A program made the translations under genes and the position numbers. A stretch of DNA of 64,000 bases from Sambucus nigra (taxonomy: Eukaryota > Streptophyta > Magnoliopsida > Dipsacales > Adoxaceae), in the NCBI GenBank assembly GCA_949130495.1, contig OX422216.1, positions 363,344,605 through 363,408,604 on the forward strand, written 5' to 3'. The notes beneath the pieces were generated by a model. That model did not search any database. It was not told where the DNA came from and saw only the letters and a program-made list of their open reading frames with translations. Numbering within the stretch: position 1 is the first letter of the stretch; each line of letters opens with the position of its first letter. This document shows, piece after piece, positions 9,809 to 22,337 of the stretch.

Positions 9809-11992
9809 TGTCCATCACACTCCCGATAGGGGTGCACGCGGGGGGTGGGGGTGGGTGGGGGGTGTCGATCCCTTCATCGTGGCGTTTTGTCCATTGTCGA
9901 TATGGGGTGATGTATAGAGATAGATTCACCAGCCTATTTTGTACAAAACAGGAAAAGGAAATGTTGTCCCCTCAAGAGAATGATATTAAAGACATATTGA
10001 TGTTTGTGAAACCAATTAGTTCAACAATTCGCGGGCTACGTTACAAAATGGGAAGGTGTTAGGAACCCATCCTTCCATTTTGATCTCTCATGGGCATGTG
10101 TTATTCTTCTTCTTAATAACTCCGTGAAGTGTGTATGTGCATGTATATATAAATGGGTAATGGAATTACTCGACTTTTAACATGGAGAAAGGAGAAATGA
10201 GGTCATCCGTAGGAGTGTTACAAAAATAGTAATTAAAAACATATTGTGTGAATTTGTCGGGTCACCGATAATTTAGAGAAAGACGATGGTATATATTGGA
10301 TAAAAAACGAGAAGAAATCACAAATATACTATATGAACAAAATATCAAAGGAGGACTCAAATATCAGATTTTGCTCGAGACACATACGTGGCCTAAAAAG
10401 GCATCAAAGTCCACATAGTTTGTATGCAACACAGGGGTGGGGTTTATCCCATAAATCCAACCGGTGACTTTCTTATATTTGTGTGTGTTGAAAAAGGGTG
10501 TTTTAGTGTAAGAAAATGTAGTGAGAAATCCCCGTATGGAATTTATAAGCAAACCCTATTTTTTACTTTTTTGGATTTTTTATAGAAAATATTGTATGTG
10601 CAATACTATTAATAAAAGAGTTGGATATTATTATATGTGAAATAACAAAGATGAAATGAAAAAGTAAGAATAGAATAAATAATGCAAAAATAAGGAAATT
10701 TAAAGAGAGAGTGAAAGGTTTGGACCTCATTTGAAAGCTTTAAGATTGATCTTGATTATTGAAGGGTTGATCTTGCAAGTGGATGAGGTGATAGGAGAGG
10801 AAATGGAATTTGCTAAATTGGGTAAGAAAAGGATGGGAATGGAATATGGGGGAGAGTTTTCAATATAAAAACCACGTTGGCATTGAGAGAATATTGTAGG
10901 GATCGCTGAGACAGATGTTTCTTAGGTGCTTTCTGAAGTGAGCTCATGCTCCCTTTATATAGGGCAAGGGGGTGTCGATAGGCATTGTCCTTTGCATGTT
11001 TATCGGCAAGCAACCCAAACACACTATCGATAGGCAAGGAAATGGGTTTGCCATTTGGAAGTCTCAGGTAGATTCTTTGAAAAATAGTCATAAAATGTAA
11101 TATGTTAGTCAAAATCGCTCACTGTTGGAAAGGGTGTACAAATCCCTTTAAGAATCCATTGAGATGCTTCCGGGTTCGAGAATGAATAATGGTTAAACAA
11201 GGCTCAAAAGTGCTCGATGATGTTTTAAACAAGAGAAGAACAAATCATTTTTTTGAACCGTAAGTCCAATTTGTGCACAGTGTGGACCGTTAGAATGTTT
11301 ACTCGAGGCTCTTCGATATTCCAAAGATTTTTGCTCAGTTCGGAGAGTTTACCCTTATAAAATGGGCCTAAAAGTTCTTGATGACCCCCCGAAGTAAAAC
11401 GGGCCATTCGTTCGTACCATAAGGCTAATATGTATACGAGACAGGCCATTGGAAAGGGTATTCATAGACCTTTCAAGATTAATTAAGTCTCATTCAAGAT
11501 GAAGATTGACGGGATTCAAATGGAGCCCAGGAGCGCCTGGTGTCCTTTGTATCAATATTCAAGGGAAAATGGTCCATTCGTTTGAACCATAAGGCCAATT
11601 TAAGCATGAAAAAGGCCATTTTAAAGGTAATTTAGTTCCCTTCGAAGATTCATTGAGTTTTGCTCAGGCGAGGAAGTTGATTGGGGTCAAAACGGCACTC
11701 GGAAGCACCTGTGTGCTCCAAATTAGTTTTTGATAGTAAAATGGACCGTTCATCAGAAAAGTAAGGAGAATTTGTGGACAAGGAAAATCTATGAAAAGGG
11801 TATTCAGAGTCCTTCAAATATTTATTGAGCTTTTGCTCAGGTGGGATATTTGACTAGTAGTTAAACTGGGCTCGAGAGCTCTCGATGGCCTCTAGATCAG
11901 TACTCGGAGTATGAACTAGGGTTTATGGTGAAGGAAGAAGTTATATGGACCAAACTAGATGATTATGAGGTACCTATGATGTGTTTTCTACA
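9809..11992 (-). mobile_element. 5' LTR of element A
   Basis: It runs from TGTCCATC at 9809 to ...TTCTACA at 11992 (minus strand: TGTAG...GGACA), about 2184 bp. It aligns along nearly its whole length with the two LTRs of element C, for example the CCTATTTTGTACAAAA block, the CAGTACTCGGAGTATGA block and the repeated TCGTTCG/CATTCGT segments. A minus-strand TATA box (CCTATATAAAGGG) lies at 10951-10964 with a palindromic CGATAGGC cluster just upstream at 10972-11060. A G-rich stretch occurs at 9840-9862. The right end abuts the pol remnant of element B. No matching 3' LTR exists to the left, so element A is incomplete. Confidence 0.7.
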
Positions 11993-13200
11993 ACTCCCTT
12001 ATCCATGATGTATTTGGAAGATTTGTAATAAAGCATTCCCACCTCCTTGTGATCGGCTGGCAGAAGTTTTTTTATGTATATAATAATTAGGTCCATCCAG
12101 GATAAGTCCATAGTCAGCTCTAGAAAATTTATGTCTTCCACATCAATTCTCACCTATAGTAAGATTTTTGTAGGCATGTATACTCTTATATGTTCAGTTT
12201 TAAGGACTTTGATCATTTGGATTGATTTTAGAATTTGAAGTAGCAATTTTAATCTTGCAAGATATTTTAACATGTTTCCCTCTCTTTTTTCATATTCTCC
12301 TAGCACTTGATTAACTACTAGCTCTTAATAACTATGAGCCATTGTTTGTTCGCCTCTAAGTAATACAGTTAAATCTAATTTAACAATCAACGCCTTGTAT
12401 TCAACTTTATTTTTGCATGTTTTAAATTTGAAATGCATCTAGTATTCTATGTTACCTCTATCATGTCTGTTGACTACGAAACAAAATCCATTATCTCTTG
12501 CACATAATGACCCATCCATAAATACCTTACATACTGGTAGTTCGCGATTGAAGTCTCCTTGTACTAAAGAATAATATTTAAACAGTTTTGTAATAAAATC
12601 TCCCTTGTATCTAATATTTTCTTGTTTGGATGAGGACTCCAATGATCTTTAAATTTAGTTGGCTGGAACTTTAGTAGGTTATATGGTTGGACTCTAGATC
12701 TAGTGGTCTCAGAGAAAGGTTGCTATTTTGATCGGTCTTTTCTCCTCATAGGTGAAATTTGCAATTAAATTTGCTACGAATTGGGATTTCCTTTCAGTCC
12801 TTAGCTCAGACTCAATTTAATATTGATACAGCTCTATTGCCTATGACATCAACTGCCATATTTCTCAAGAATCTGGATGGTTTGTTAAAGTGGGAGATCG
12901 GTGTAAATATGGAGTGGGCTTGGAAGTATTGCTTCATATTACTAGATGCCACTATCAAAGCTAGAGCCCATTTCTACATTTTGGAATATCTTATTTATGC
13001 ACTGGGAAAATCTTTGGTCATGTAGTGTATTGGCTTTGGATGCATTCATCACTTTTAACTAGAGTCGAGCAGACTGTTGATTCTACCACCCCCAAATACA
13101 AGTATAGTTTTTCCCCTAGGATTGGCCTTGACAATAACAGGGTCAATCCTATACATATTTTCAGCTATAAAAAGTCTTCTTGGAAGTCCTTCGTCCATTC
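11993..13200 (-). pseudogene. pol of element B: RNase H and start of integrase region
   Basis: On the minus strand the left edge reads SWMDLIIIYIKKLLPADHK then YYKSSKYIMDKGVV, the segment between RNase H and integrase in Tat-type pol. Further right, SQFVANLIANFTYEE and nearby fragments match the RNase H end. MDGSLCARDNGFCFVVN (12439-12642 frame) looks like the (V/F)DGS start of the second RNase H domain. Frameshifts and stops are frequent. The coding text ends at about 11992, exactly where the LTR of A begins, so A's insertion or a rearrangement removed the rest of integrase. Confidence 0.65.
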
Positions 13201-14060
13201 AAAAGATTTTTTAATCACTTTTAAGAATGAGAGGCACTTATTTATGGATCTGGACACAAATATGTTCAAAGTTTCCACCATGTTTGGAGTTCTTTATTGT
13301 TTCTGGGAGGTTTCAAATTAATCAATGCATGGATCTTGTCAGTGTTGGACTCTATGCCCATTTGACTGATGATAAATCCAAGAAATTTTGTAGTCTTAAC
13401 CCCGAACATGCACTTCGCTTGATTTAGCTTCATCTGGTATTTCTTTAGCTCATCGAAGGTTTGATCGAGGTCTTTGATATGTTCGTCTACTTTTATGATT
13501 TTGGTTAACATTTCATCCACATAGACTTCCATGTTCTTCCTTATCATCTTCTCAAACACTTTATTCACTAGGCTCTGATAAATGGCACCAGCATTTTTAT
13601 GTTATCTATGTTAATATGCATATAAAAAACTTTATCTTTTTTCTTCATTTTAATTTGGTTAGAACTAGAATATGCATTCATGAAGCTCATTGACTCATGC
13701 CCAGTTGTTGCATCCACTAATTTATTTATCTGAGGAAAATGATAATAATCCTTGGGACATGCCTTATTTAGATCTGTGTAGTCCACACGCATCTGCCATT
13801 TCTCAATTTTCTTCACTACCATCATCGTGTTTGTTAACTAGTTAGGATATATCACATCTTCAATAAATTCGTCTTTCTTCTATTTGGACATTTATTCTTC
13901 AATTGCCATATTCTTTTCTTCCAATAATACTTTTCATCTTTGTTTTACTGGTTTAGCTTCTTTGGGTATGTTGATCTCTTGGATGATATTTGATGATTCA
14001 ATTCCAGGAATATATTTATGGATCTAAGAAAATACACTTTTCCTAGATCATAAGAAGTCA
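13201..14060 (-). pseudogene. pol of element B: reverse transcriptase
   Basis: Two adjacent minus-strand frames hold RT blocks in order: MRVDYTDLNKACPKDYYHFP (RT domain 2), then YVDEMLTKIIK (catalytic box), then KCMFGVKTTKFLGFIIS and PPRNNKELQTW. The frames meet at 13568 through a stop. The family's YVDD box reads YVDE, so one catalytic aspartate is replaced. Upstream (13.9-14.05 kb) the linker reads IPGIESSNIIQE. The reverse transcriptase would copy element RNA into DNA, but this copy is dead. Confidence 0.8.
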
Positions 14061-14760
14061 TACAGTTATTTCTTAATGACGGGATCTAGGTATGAGCTGA
14101 TATTGGCTATCCTTTCAAATGCTCATCGTCCAGGATTAATGGATATGTTTCTTCATTCACTTATCTGATTATTAACATATCTTCATCTCGAGGATCTAAT
14201 TTCTGTGTCTGATAGGTTTAAACTATCTTCTTCTTCGCTTCCCTGTCGTCAAGGTGAAGCATCATTTGTGTGCTTCTACCCATTTTCCTTTCACCACTCC
14301 TCCATCGAGATTAGTGGGGAACTTGAGATGTTGATGAACAATAGAGGCTACGACTTGAAACATCTTCAGACCCACTCTTCCAAAGATGATATTTTCGATC
14401 AATGAGACATTCTTATGAAGGATAAAGAATCTCATCATCTTTGTTCTACAAGTCAACTAAGTTTTAGCAACCACTTATAGCTCAATTATACCTAATGGGC
14501 ACACTTTTTTACCTAAGAATCCATTCAAAGGATGATGTTAGTCCTCTAGTATCGCGTCAGATAGCTTCAACCTTTAGAAATAATTATATAATAATACATT
14601 CGTCGAGCTACCATTTTCGACTAGAATTCTCTTTTCGTTTTAGTCGCAAATCATCATGGTTATCACTAGTGGATCCTCATGAGGATATAACAATACTAAA
14701 AATTAATCTTAGTAAAATCCTATTATGGGTCTATCCTTGGTGACTTTATTAGATCGAACA
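14061..14760 (-). pseudogene. pol of element B: aspartic protease
   Basis: The minus strand reads HEDPLVITMMICD, then RILVENGSSTNVLLYN, then FQVVASIVHQHLKFPTNL. These are the N-terminal, active-site and C-terminal blocks of the Tat-type retropepsin that cuts the Gag-Pol polyprotein. The active-site triplet expected as D-[TSN]-G is E-N-G here (about 14610), so the catalytic aspartate is lost. Several stops and frameshifts occur. Confidence 0.65.
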
Positions 14761-16450
14761 TCTTCCACTTCTACCATGTTGACATATTTATTATCGGCCC
14801 AAGATGTTTCTTCATTGATATATGTCTTTCTTTTAGCTGGTTTATCACATCCACTAGCATGTCCTACTGCTATGCAATTTCACCTAATAAAACATATTAA
14901 TATCTTCTATAGGATCCTTGGGACTTGGAGGGAAGTTGGAATCCTCCTCATTTTTTTTCTCTTAATATTTTCTGGTCTTCATTCCTTATCCCAGGTGATA
15001 TTGATCTCCTCCTAGGCTTCCAGTCATCACGAGCTTCTGTTGATCTGCTATTCTTCTCAACATACTTATTAAGATTACTTCTTTTGATGAGGGCCTAAAT
15101 TTAAACCTTTAAGGCTAGGAAATATTTAGCCTCTCACACATGATCTTTATGGAACTTGCAAAACTTATTTTTGTCTCTTCTTTCAGCAGGAGTTCTTATC
15201 TTCTCCGGGTACTTCAATTTACCATTTCCTCTTTTCTCATCGAGGATGTGGTTTAATCCTACTACTAAGGGATTATATTCGTTGAACTTTTGGTATAGCC
15301 TCATGTCTCTTTTCATCTTGGGGACATCTTTAGGTTTGTCCCTTCTTTCCAAGCTTTTACTTGTGGTTGATCTCCTTTGTATCCATAACTTCCGCTGCAT
15401 TCATGATGTTTCTCGCTTTGGATAGGAGCTCAACCATATGGTTTAGAGGTTCCTTGGCCAATGCCGAGTATAACTTTTTTGGCAACAACTATCTCATGAT
15501 TGATGTAATGGATACGTTATCATTATAGTACACCATTTACAGTTTTTCAATATTGAACCTGGTAATATACTTTCTTATCATTTCATCATTGCATTGACAG
15601 ATGCTGAAAAAGAGAGCTATCATATTACTATATTTTGGTCCTATGTAGAAATTGTTAACAAAGAGGTTGGATTGTTGTTTGAACTCGGAAATTTCTCCTC
15701 TTAATAAACCATTATACTGCATTTAGGGAGGTCTTGTGAGGGTTCTTTGAAAATCTTAGAAACATATCTAGTTAGGCAATGAAAATATATCGCATAATAT
15801 TTAGTATTACTTGACATGAAAGATTTGATATGATTTCCCTTCATACCTAGGCGTGATCACAAGTGAATGGAATTTTATAGGTGGGGTGTAGCTAATCATG
15901 GAAGATGTGAATGGAAACTACCAGACAAACCCTCTTTGGAGTGGATTTTTTATTGAGATAAGACCATCGGGACAATCTTCTATCCTTTAGATAGATCGCC
16001 TCCATCGTTGGGACTCCTTAGGTATATCTACTTTATTATCATGTGCAATACTCTCGGCCAAACTCTATTCTGTTTGGCCGACTAGTTCATAACTAATTGA
16101 TGTCCTGGTGTTGAATCTTGAAATGTCCTATCCTATTGGATCCTTCCTCATGTATTTTACTCATCTTATTCTTATTCGGGGTAAGGATGTACTCGCGCCT
16201 ATTTTCTTCCCAATCTCTCAAAGACGAGTACGCTATTGATCCTTTCAAAGGAACTCATGTTCTCTATTGAATATGTTTGGTCATCATCACACCCAATAGA
16301 CCTCGAGTTCAAGGTTCTACCTAGTTGGCAGGAGGATTCTTCATGTTTTGACCAATTTATCTTAGTAGATTTGCTCGTATTAGATCCAAGATTTAACCTC
16401 TGAGATGTTTTCCACTTCTCTTCCTCAGCTATTTGTCCTCTTATCTATAT
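14761..16450 (-). pseudogene. gag of element B, broken
   Basis: Minus-strand fragments include RRDKNKFCKFHKDHV (15134-15400 frame), the partial zinc-knuckle-like CxFHxxH block of Tat gag. To the right, LFVNNFYIGPKYSNMI then MIRKYITRFNIEKL (15537-15722 frame) forms the conserved central gag block. Beyond about 15750 the frame is too decayed to follow. A 9-bp perfect hairpin (16055-16063 with 16072-16080, 8-base loop) lies in this part. No LTR could be assigned to B on its right side. Confidence 0.6.
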
Positions 16451-17099
16451 AGTAAAGCAAGGGGATGTGATTCCATATGTTTACCTTGATTTTTCTCAAA
16501 ATATTGGGGGCTTATTGGAATAGGTTCTCGATGGAATAACAAGCTCTATGATGCCAGCGCACTTTGGGTAAGCTTTCACATAATTTCTTGTATAGCTTCT
16601 TGGCTTTTAGCCAAGATTTTCAAAAATCCTATTGGTTTTCCTATTCCAATAGGGGTTTGGAGTGGTGTTTCTTTTCCCAATTACATTCTAGGTGTTCAAC
16701 CATTTTTATAAAATTTTGAGAAAAATAGAGTATATATCAATGTAAATAGAGTATGCCTAGCTGTTTTCAAAATTAAAAATAGTGAAACCTTTTGAAGTTT
16801 GGAATGAGTATCCAAGTATAGTTTACACGAATTTATATAATGGAATAGTAAATCAATGATTTCAAATATGAAATCAAGCGAATTTGATGATCAATTTAGT
16901 AAGATGATTGTCACCACGATTTGGGGGATTTTACATAAATTCTAGAATCTCCACTATTTGATTCTCTCATAGTGGACATATAATGGAACCCGAGTTTTCT
17001 AAGATGTTAAGGACGACCTTAATCATGTCTATTCCAACCACTTTGTTACTTGAGATAATCCTATTCTAATTTATAAGTAGTCCAATTTTATGATTCTAA
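16451..17099. other. No gene seen
   Basis: AT-rich sequence between the end of B and the gag of D. On the minus strand the bases at about 16543-16556 read TGGCATCATAGAGC, which loosely resembles an initiator-Met primer binding site, but there is no LTR next to it that I can show. Nothing else is supported. Confidence 0.4.
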
Positions 17100-18475
17100 C
17101 TTTTTTGGGGGGTTTTACCATATACATGGTTCAACACCTCTCTTGGTCACCCTTTTGATGGAATCCTTACGTCTGAAGCAGTCCTTGGTGTTGTGACCAT
17201 GATCTATGTGGAATTAAAAATACCTGCACTTGTCCCGCTTCACATCCTCGATCTCATAGGCATTGGTTGATGTATAATATCCTGCATTTGTATGGCTCTA
17301 AAGACCTCTTCCACCATGGTTGTGAAGGTCGTGAAGTGTTTGGCCCCTAAAGGACCACTTTTCTTGGCCTTATCCTTTTTCCTCTTGGCCACAACTACTC
17401 ATGGGGTCTCCTCAAGGGTTGAGAGCACGTCTTTCCTTTTTCCTTGATAGGGAGAAGCAATGGCCTATGTTGTCAAGATAACATCCTCAATGTTCATGTA
17501 CTCTTAATCTATTTCTAGCAACTTATTCATTGTCTTGGTAGGCTTCTTACTGAAGGACCTCAGCAAATTGTCTGCGATGATTCCTAAGATAAAGTCAAAA
17601 ACACAAATGATTTCATTGAAGCTGTCAACCTGGAGAGCTTCCTAGTTGAACCTCTCGGCATAATCCCTGAGGGGTTCCCTAAACTTTTATCTGAAGTGGA
17701 AGTGTGAAGTAATAGACTTCCTCATTTTCTGAGCTCCAATGAAATGGTTAACAAAGGAACTTTCTAGATATTTAAAACATGTAATGGTTCCTTGTTTGAG
17801 GTTCATAAACCCTATGCCTATTTGTCCTTAAGTGTCACAACCCTATGCCTTGGTTCACAACCCTATGCCTTGGAAAAAGACCTCATCTAGGATGTCCTAG
17901 AGGATCATTAATGATTTGTAAGTTTCCAGGTGATCAATGGGGTCCTTGGAACCTTCAAAAGGATTAATATTAGGCATCTTTCACTTTGGGGGAAGGGATT
18001 AATGTTGGATATCTTTATAGAATGGGGACACCATCTTTTGTAGCGACTACTCTATGGTCTTATATGTTTGACTCTTTTACTGGATGAGGAAGTCCCTTAG
18101 TTGATTCAACATCTTTTTTAGCACTCCATCCCATGGCTAATTCCCCTAAAACCTCTTTGAGAATTCTATACCAGGAGTGATAGTCTGTCCTTGACTGTGA
18201 TGCGAGTTAATGATTATTAGGGGGCCCAGGATAAACACTATAGATCATTTTCTCGCATTAATTAAGGCTTTGTTTCTTTCCACCATGTCGATGTACTTGG
18301 ATATCATTAGTTCTTCAACCATTGGGGGTAAATGAATCCATATGAGGATGTTGGACATTTACTCCTATAGCATATTTAGGGATCATCCATTAACTTTAAC
18401 TATGTAGATATAGAAGCATTACTCACCATTTCTAAAGGGGATAAGCTTTGTGTTTAAAAAGAATAGAACTTGTCG
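17100..18475 (-). pseudogene. gag of element D, broken
   Basis: Read leftward from the PBS, the recognisable gag text is FVNHFIGAQKMRKSITSH, then FREPLRDYAERFN and EALQVDSF (about 17560-17760), and finally FHIDHGHNTKDCFRRKDSIK near 17160-17230. The last block is the H-x-D-H-G-H-x-T-x-x-C pattern of Tat-type gag. A lysine-rich segment (VVVAKRKKDKAKK) lies between. In-frame stops interrupt it several times. It differs from the gag of B and C in wording, so D is a separate family. Its pol and 3' LTR are missing to the left. Confidence 0.65.
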
Positions 18476-18493
18476 TCTCCATAAACAGTGCCA
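18476..18493 (-). other. Primer binding site of element D
   Basis: Read on the minus strand it is TGGCACTGTTTATGGAGA, three bases from the proposed LTR edge. It resembles the TGGCGCCGTYTGTGGGGA type used by many plant Ty3/gypsy elements, with several substitutions. Confidence 0.5.
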
Positions 18494-18496
18494 AAC

Positions 18497-19595
18497 TGAT
18501 GGGTGTTAAAATTGTATGTTACTTTAGACCCATAGGTTTTCCTTTTGGACCTTAGATGAGTAAGATGAGAGAAGTGTGAAAGTGTTAGATAAAGTTTTAA
18601 AGTGTTATACATGTTTATTTGAATGTAATTGAGGAGTACAGCCTAAGAAACCCATTGAGATTTTCTTAAGGGAGTATAAGGTTTTGTGGACTTCGCTAAC
18701 AATAAGAGGACCATATTAAATAACTTAATGACTTATATAAGGGTACCTAGGTACTATCTAGGGATATTGAAAGATATACAAAGTGTATGAACAATGGAGG
18801 TAGTCCAAATACAAATATAGACCCAGCAATAGTGAGTTACGGGTACAATACAAGGTGGAAAAACATGTGAATGGTTAGGAGTAATTTGAGTCTAAGTGTT
18901 TGAATTTTCAAAAATCTTTGAATGATAGATATGGATCCATCTTCACCTTCTATTAGCCTTTTATTTATAGGAGAACTCTTGGAGAGATGACAGATGAACT
19001 ATCACAATATGGCTTTGATAGCTATGAGGTTCATTGGTGTTAGTCGAAAGGTGGAATGTTGGGCAAAGTATTTGCAGGGAAAGTAAGATGGTTGTATAGT
19101 GCATTTAATGTGGATGGCATCATTCAATGAAAATAGAGCTTTGTAATGGCGGTCGATGGAATGGTATTCTGATTCTCACCTACTCCTATCAGATAGCTTA
19201 GAAAAGAACTATCGGAGGTCAAAGAGAGGATAGATAGATCATGGATTTGTTGGGAATTGTTCTTGAAATCCAACATGTCTCCACATCCTATGACTTAGGT
19301 ATACATGACCTATTGAGGCCATTATCCTTCAGTCTGAGGTTAGATGAGAGATTATACAATAATGGAACCTGGATATTGAGGTATTAATGTTTTCTAGAGA
19401 GATTATGCTAAAATGACTAACCTTCTTTATGTAAAGGATGCGCAACTAAGGTCTACCAAAGTTCCACAACTCACCCTTAAGGGTATCGAAGACCTTATCA
19501 GATAAGTAGGGATTCGTATGTGGATATTGGCTAGCCTTGGGACATTTGCCCTACCCTGGGTGCACTTAGGGAGTTGGATGAGATTTTAATCACCA
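18497..19595 (-). mobile_element. 5' LTR of element D (probable)
   Basis: It starts TGATGGGTGTTAAAATTG next to the PBS and is proposed to end GATTTTAATCACCA at 19595, giving an imperfect inverted terminus and a length of 1099 bp. A minus-strand TATA box (CCTATAAATAAAAGG) is at about 18956-18971. The gag of D begins on the inner side, as expected for a 5' LTR in minus orientation. There is no second copy, so the outer boundary rests only on the terminal match. Confidence 0.45.
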
Positions 19596-21157
19596 TGTAA
19601 AATAGGGTATCATCGGAATCCACAATATTAACTCATTACACCGTGTTACGTTACCACATTAACACAAGTTGTTGATTCTCCCTTTTTCTCATTTCCTTAT
19701 GAAGTTTAATATAGGTTCATTACATCACGTTGTAGTTACCACTTCTATATTTTATCCATATGAATAACTAGTCACAGTTTACATCTCAAACCTTTTATGT
19801 TATATTTAGTAAATTCCATTACCTGAAGCATCATTATTTCATCTTGTTCTTACTTAGTCACACGCTAATATGAAAATTACTAGAATTTCATAGTACTTAA
19901 CTTTAGTATGTTACCCTTATTAAAACACATCGCTTCCAAGGAAGATTTGTCCTAATTAATTATTCTACTACACATATGCCAAACGGGTTAATCCTGCCTC
20001 ATCACACTACTAACATCTTATAAACTAGATCATCTATATTCACATGCCATAACCAAAATTTACATATATACTTTTAAAAGTTCACTCATACTTAATGCAT
20101 GACTATCAAGTCATTATGAGTTTTCATCGATTCATTACAAGTCTCATTATCAAGTCATTAATCCCCAATCCAAACACAATATACTAAACTTACGAATCCA
20201 TATGCTAACCACATCATTACTCTGTCAAATTATATTTATATGAATCATCATATCTTCATATAACATATTTTATTCTCATAATGATTTTCAACGATCCTAC
20301 TCAACCCTAAATCTTAAGCTCTAGGAAAATTCGTAAGGGCAAAAATCAACCACTATCAATTGATATGTCCATTTATACTCAAATGATGAATCATTGGTGG
20401 CTAAACAACTTAAACTAAATTACCAAGTCAATTTATTAGACAACAACTAATCCAACTACTAATTGTGATTTTGTAATCCATAATCGATCTAATATCTGCG
20501 TACAAACATCAAATGAATAATCGCTACAAATACGAAGTACTACTTACCAAACCATAAGTAATTCCATTCCTAAGAACAACTCACAAATCCATGATTAACC
20601 AACCTACAAAGTAAAAATAGTCAACCCCTCTCTAATAAAATTATAATAATAAATCGTCAATATATAATTAACCAAACTACTAACTACAAATTTCTAAACC
20701 ATAACTAATAAAATTCCTAAGAACAACTATCCAATCAATAATTAAAAAATCTACTAGGTGACAATCAGCAAATCATATCTTATCAGATACTAAAAAAACT
20801 CATAAGACCATAAACTATCTAAGTACTAATCAACTCTTTGTACATAGCCAATCTAGGTACTAATTACAAATGGCCAATACATCACCAATTAACTACAAAT
20901 TCAAATTCCCTAGTACTTTAACAGGAAAGACTAAGTCTCTTAAATCACAGTTCTCTAATTATCTCATTATTCGTACTGAACATTGTGTGTGTGTACAAAT
21001 TTAACATTTTAGTAGTCAGAATTCCTACTTTAAGTTACCCAATTATAATGATTTCAATTGATTAGAAACATGTCATATAAATTTAAGGTTAATTATTTAT
21101 CAAATCTTGTTAACTTGTAAGAATTAAATAATAAGTTAAGATAATTTGATGGAGGTA
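19596..21157. other. Flanking DNA without recognised genes
   Basis: AT-rich, with no motif-bearing reading frame. Two similar phrases (CATTACACCGTGTTACGTTACCAC and CATTACATCACGTTGTAGTTACCAC type, at about 19636 and 19717) form a loose repeat. This is the left flank of the insertion site of element E; the site continues at 35386. Confidence 0.45.
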
Positions 21158-21162
21158 CAATA

Positions 21163-22326
21163 TGTAAAAGGGTGGTTTAGATAAGATGGAGGAGTAACCC
21201 CTTTTGAGTATAGTAATGATAAGTTAAATAGAAACACTATTGATTAACCACGGGACATATAAACAAGACTCAATGAAGATAGACTCAGTTTGAACTCGCA
21301 AATCTCTCGTGTATAACTCATAAGGTAGTAATGGACTCAGAAGTAACTGAGCTAGAGGCTCAGATAAGTAAACACCCTAGATACACCTTGGTAGGTAGCC
21401 AGACACACCAACCACCCTCAAGAATCTCTGTCAAGTATTAAAAGCTTCGTAATAAATTACAATGGTGTGTGAGTAAACACTCTGGTTTGTAATAACTCTC
21501 CAGTAATCACTTCTGGACTCTAAAAAAAGATCATCGTCTCCTTAGAGGTGGCTGGGGTCCTTAAATAGCCTCCCACACCACCCCCAAGGCAACTCCGCCA
21601 TTAATGCCTATAAAAGACATCCCTCATGCTCTATGTCACAAATATTAAATACCCGATGCACTAGTAGTCTCCACGTCATAAACATTAAATGCCATGACAT
21701 GCCTTTTGCCTAACCAATTTGTGCCAGGGGGCTGTTGTCACAAAGGTGGCTCACCAACTGTCTGACAGCCCCAAATACCACGGTGGTTTACTCAAGTCCA
21801 GGTCTGACATTGCCTAGCTGGTTAGTGACATCAGATAAAGTGGATGTGACATTAAGTAGAGGGTTATTTGGGTCACAACTCAGCGCCCGATGGAACTTAA
21901 GGTTGCTCCCCCCGAGGTTCCAAGGTCAGGGTCCTTCGGTGTTTTACCGGGTGTATCTAAGATGGCCAGGACAAGCCCCAATGGTGCCTCACTTCTCAAT
22001 CCTCCAAACCAAATCCCTCTAAGGTTCCCACGGCGAGGTCATTCGATAGAGCATGAAAGCTCTCCCAGGCCCTGCCAACCTAGTCTCTCATGTGTACCGT
22101 TTGACCTCACACTAAGACTCGTTATTATTCTCGTTACATCATTACCACTGTTATATCCTATAGTCAGTATAAAAAAAAGATACAATATGGCCAGTTAACA
22201 CGACAAGCTAAAATATGAGTTGCCACGATAAGCTGCCTCGCTGTGCCACGCTGCCTTAACCCCAGATACTATTGTAAATAGGGGAATTATCCCTAATCTC
22301 GGGATTACCTTCAAGCCCCCTCTACA
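21163..22326 (-). mobile_element. 3' LTR of element E
   Basis: It begins TGTAAAAGGGTGG and ends CCCCCTCTACA on the + strand. It pairs with 34215-35380 over its full length. A minus-strand TATA-like box (GGCTATTTAAGG) is at 21559-21570. A repeated phrase with the core ATTAAATRCC (two copies, about 21647 and 21687) is also in the other LTR. The short + strand open frames at 21735-22198 recur in the other LTR (34769-35074), but I see no protein family in them and take them as LTR sequence. Confidence 0.9.
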
Positions 22327-22337
22327 TTTTCCCCTTC
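22327..22337 (-). other. Polypurine tract of element E
   Basis: The minus strand reads GAAGGGGAAAA immediately before the LTR start TGTAGAGG. This is a classical plus-strand primer and fixes the orientation of the element as minus. Confidence 0.85.

Noticed and set aside
16543..16556. Initiator-Met type primer binding site for element B
   Set aside because: TGGCATCATAGAGC only loosely fits TGGTATCAGAGC and no LTR edge could be shown beside it.
21735..22198. Small protein genes inside the E LTRs
   Set aside because: The frames recur at 34769-35074 only because the LTRs are homologous; no protein motif, and starts and ends differ.
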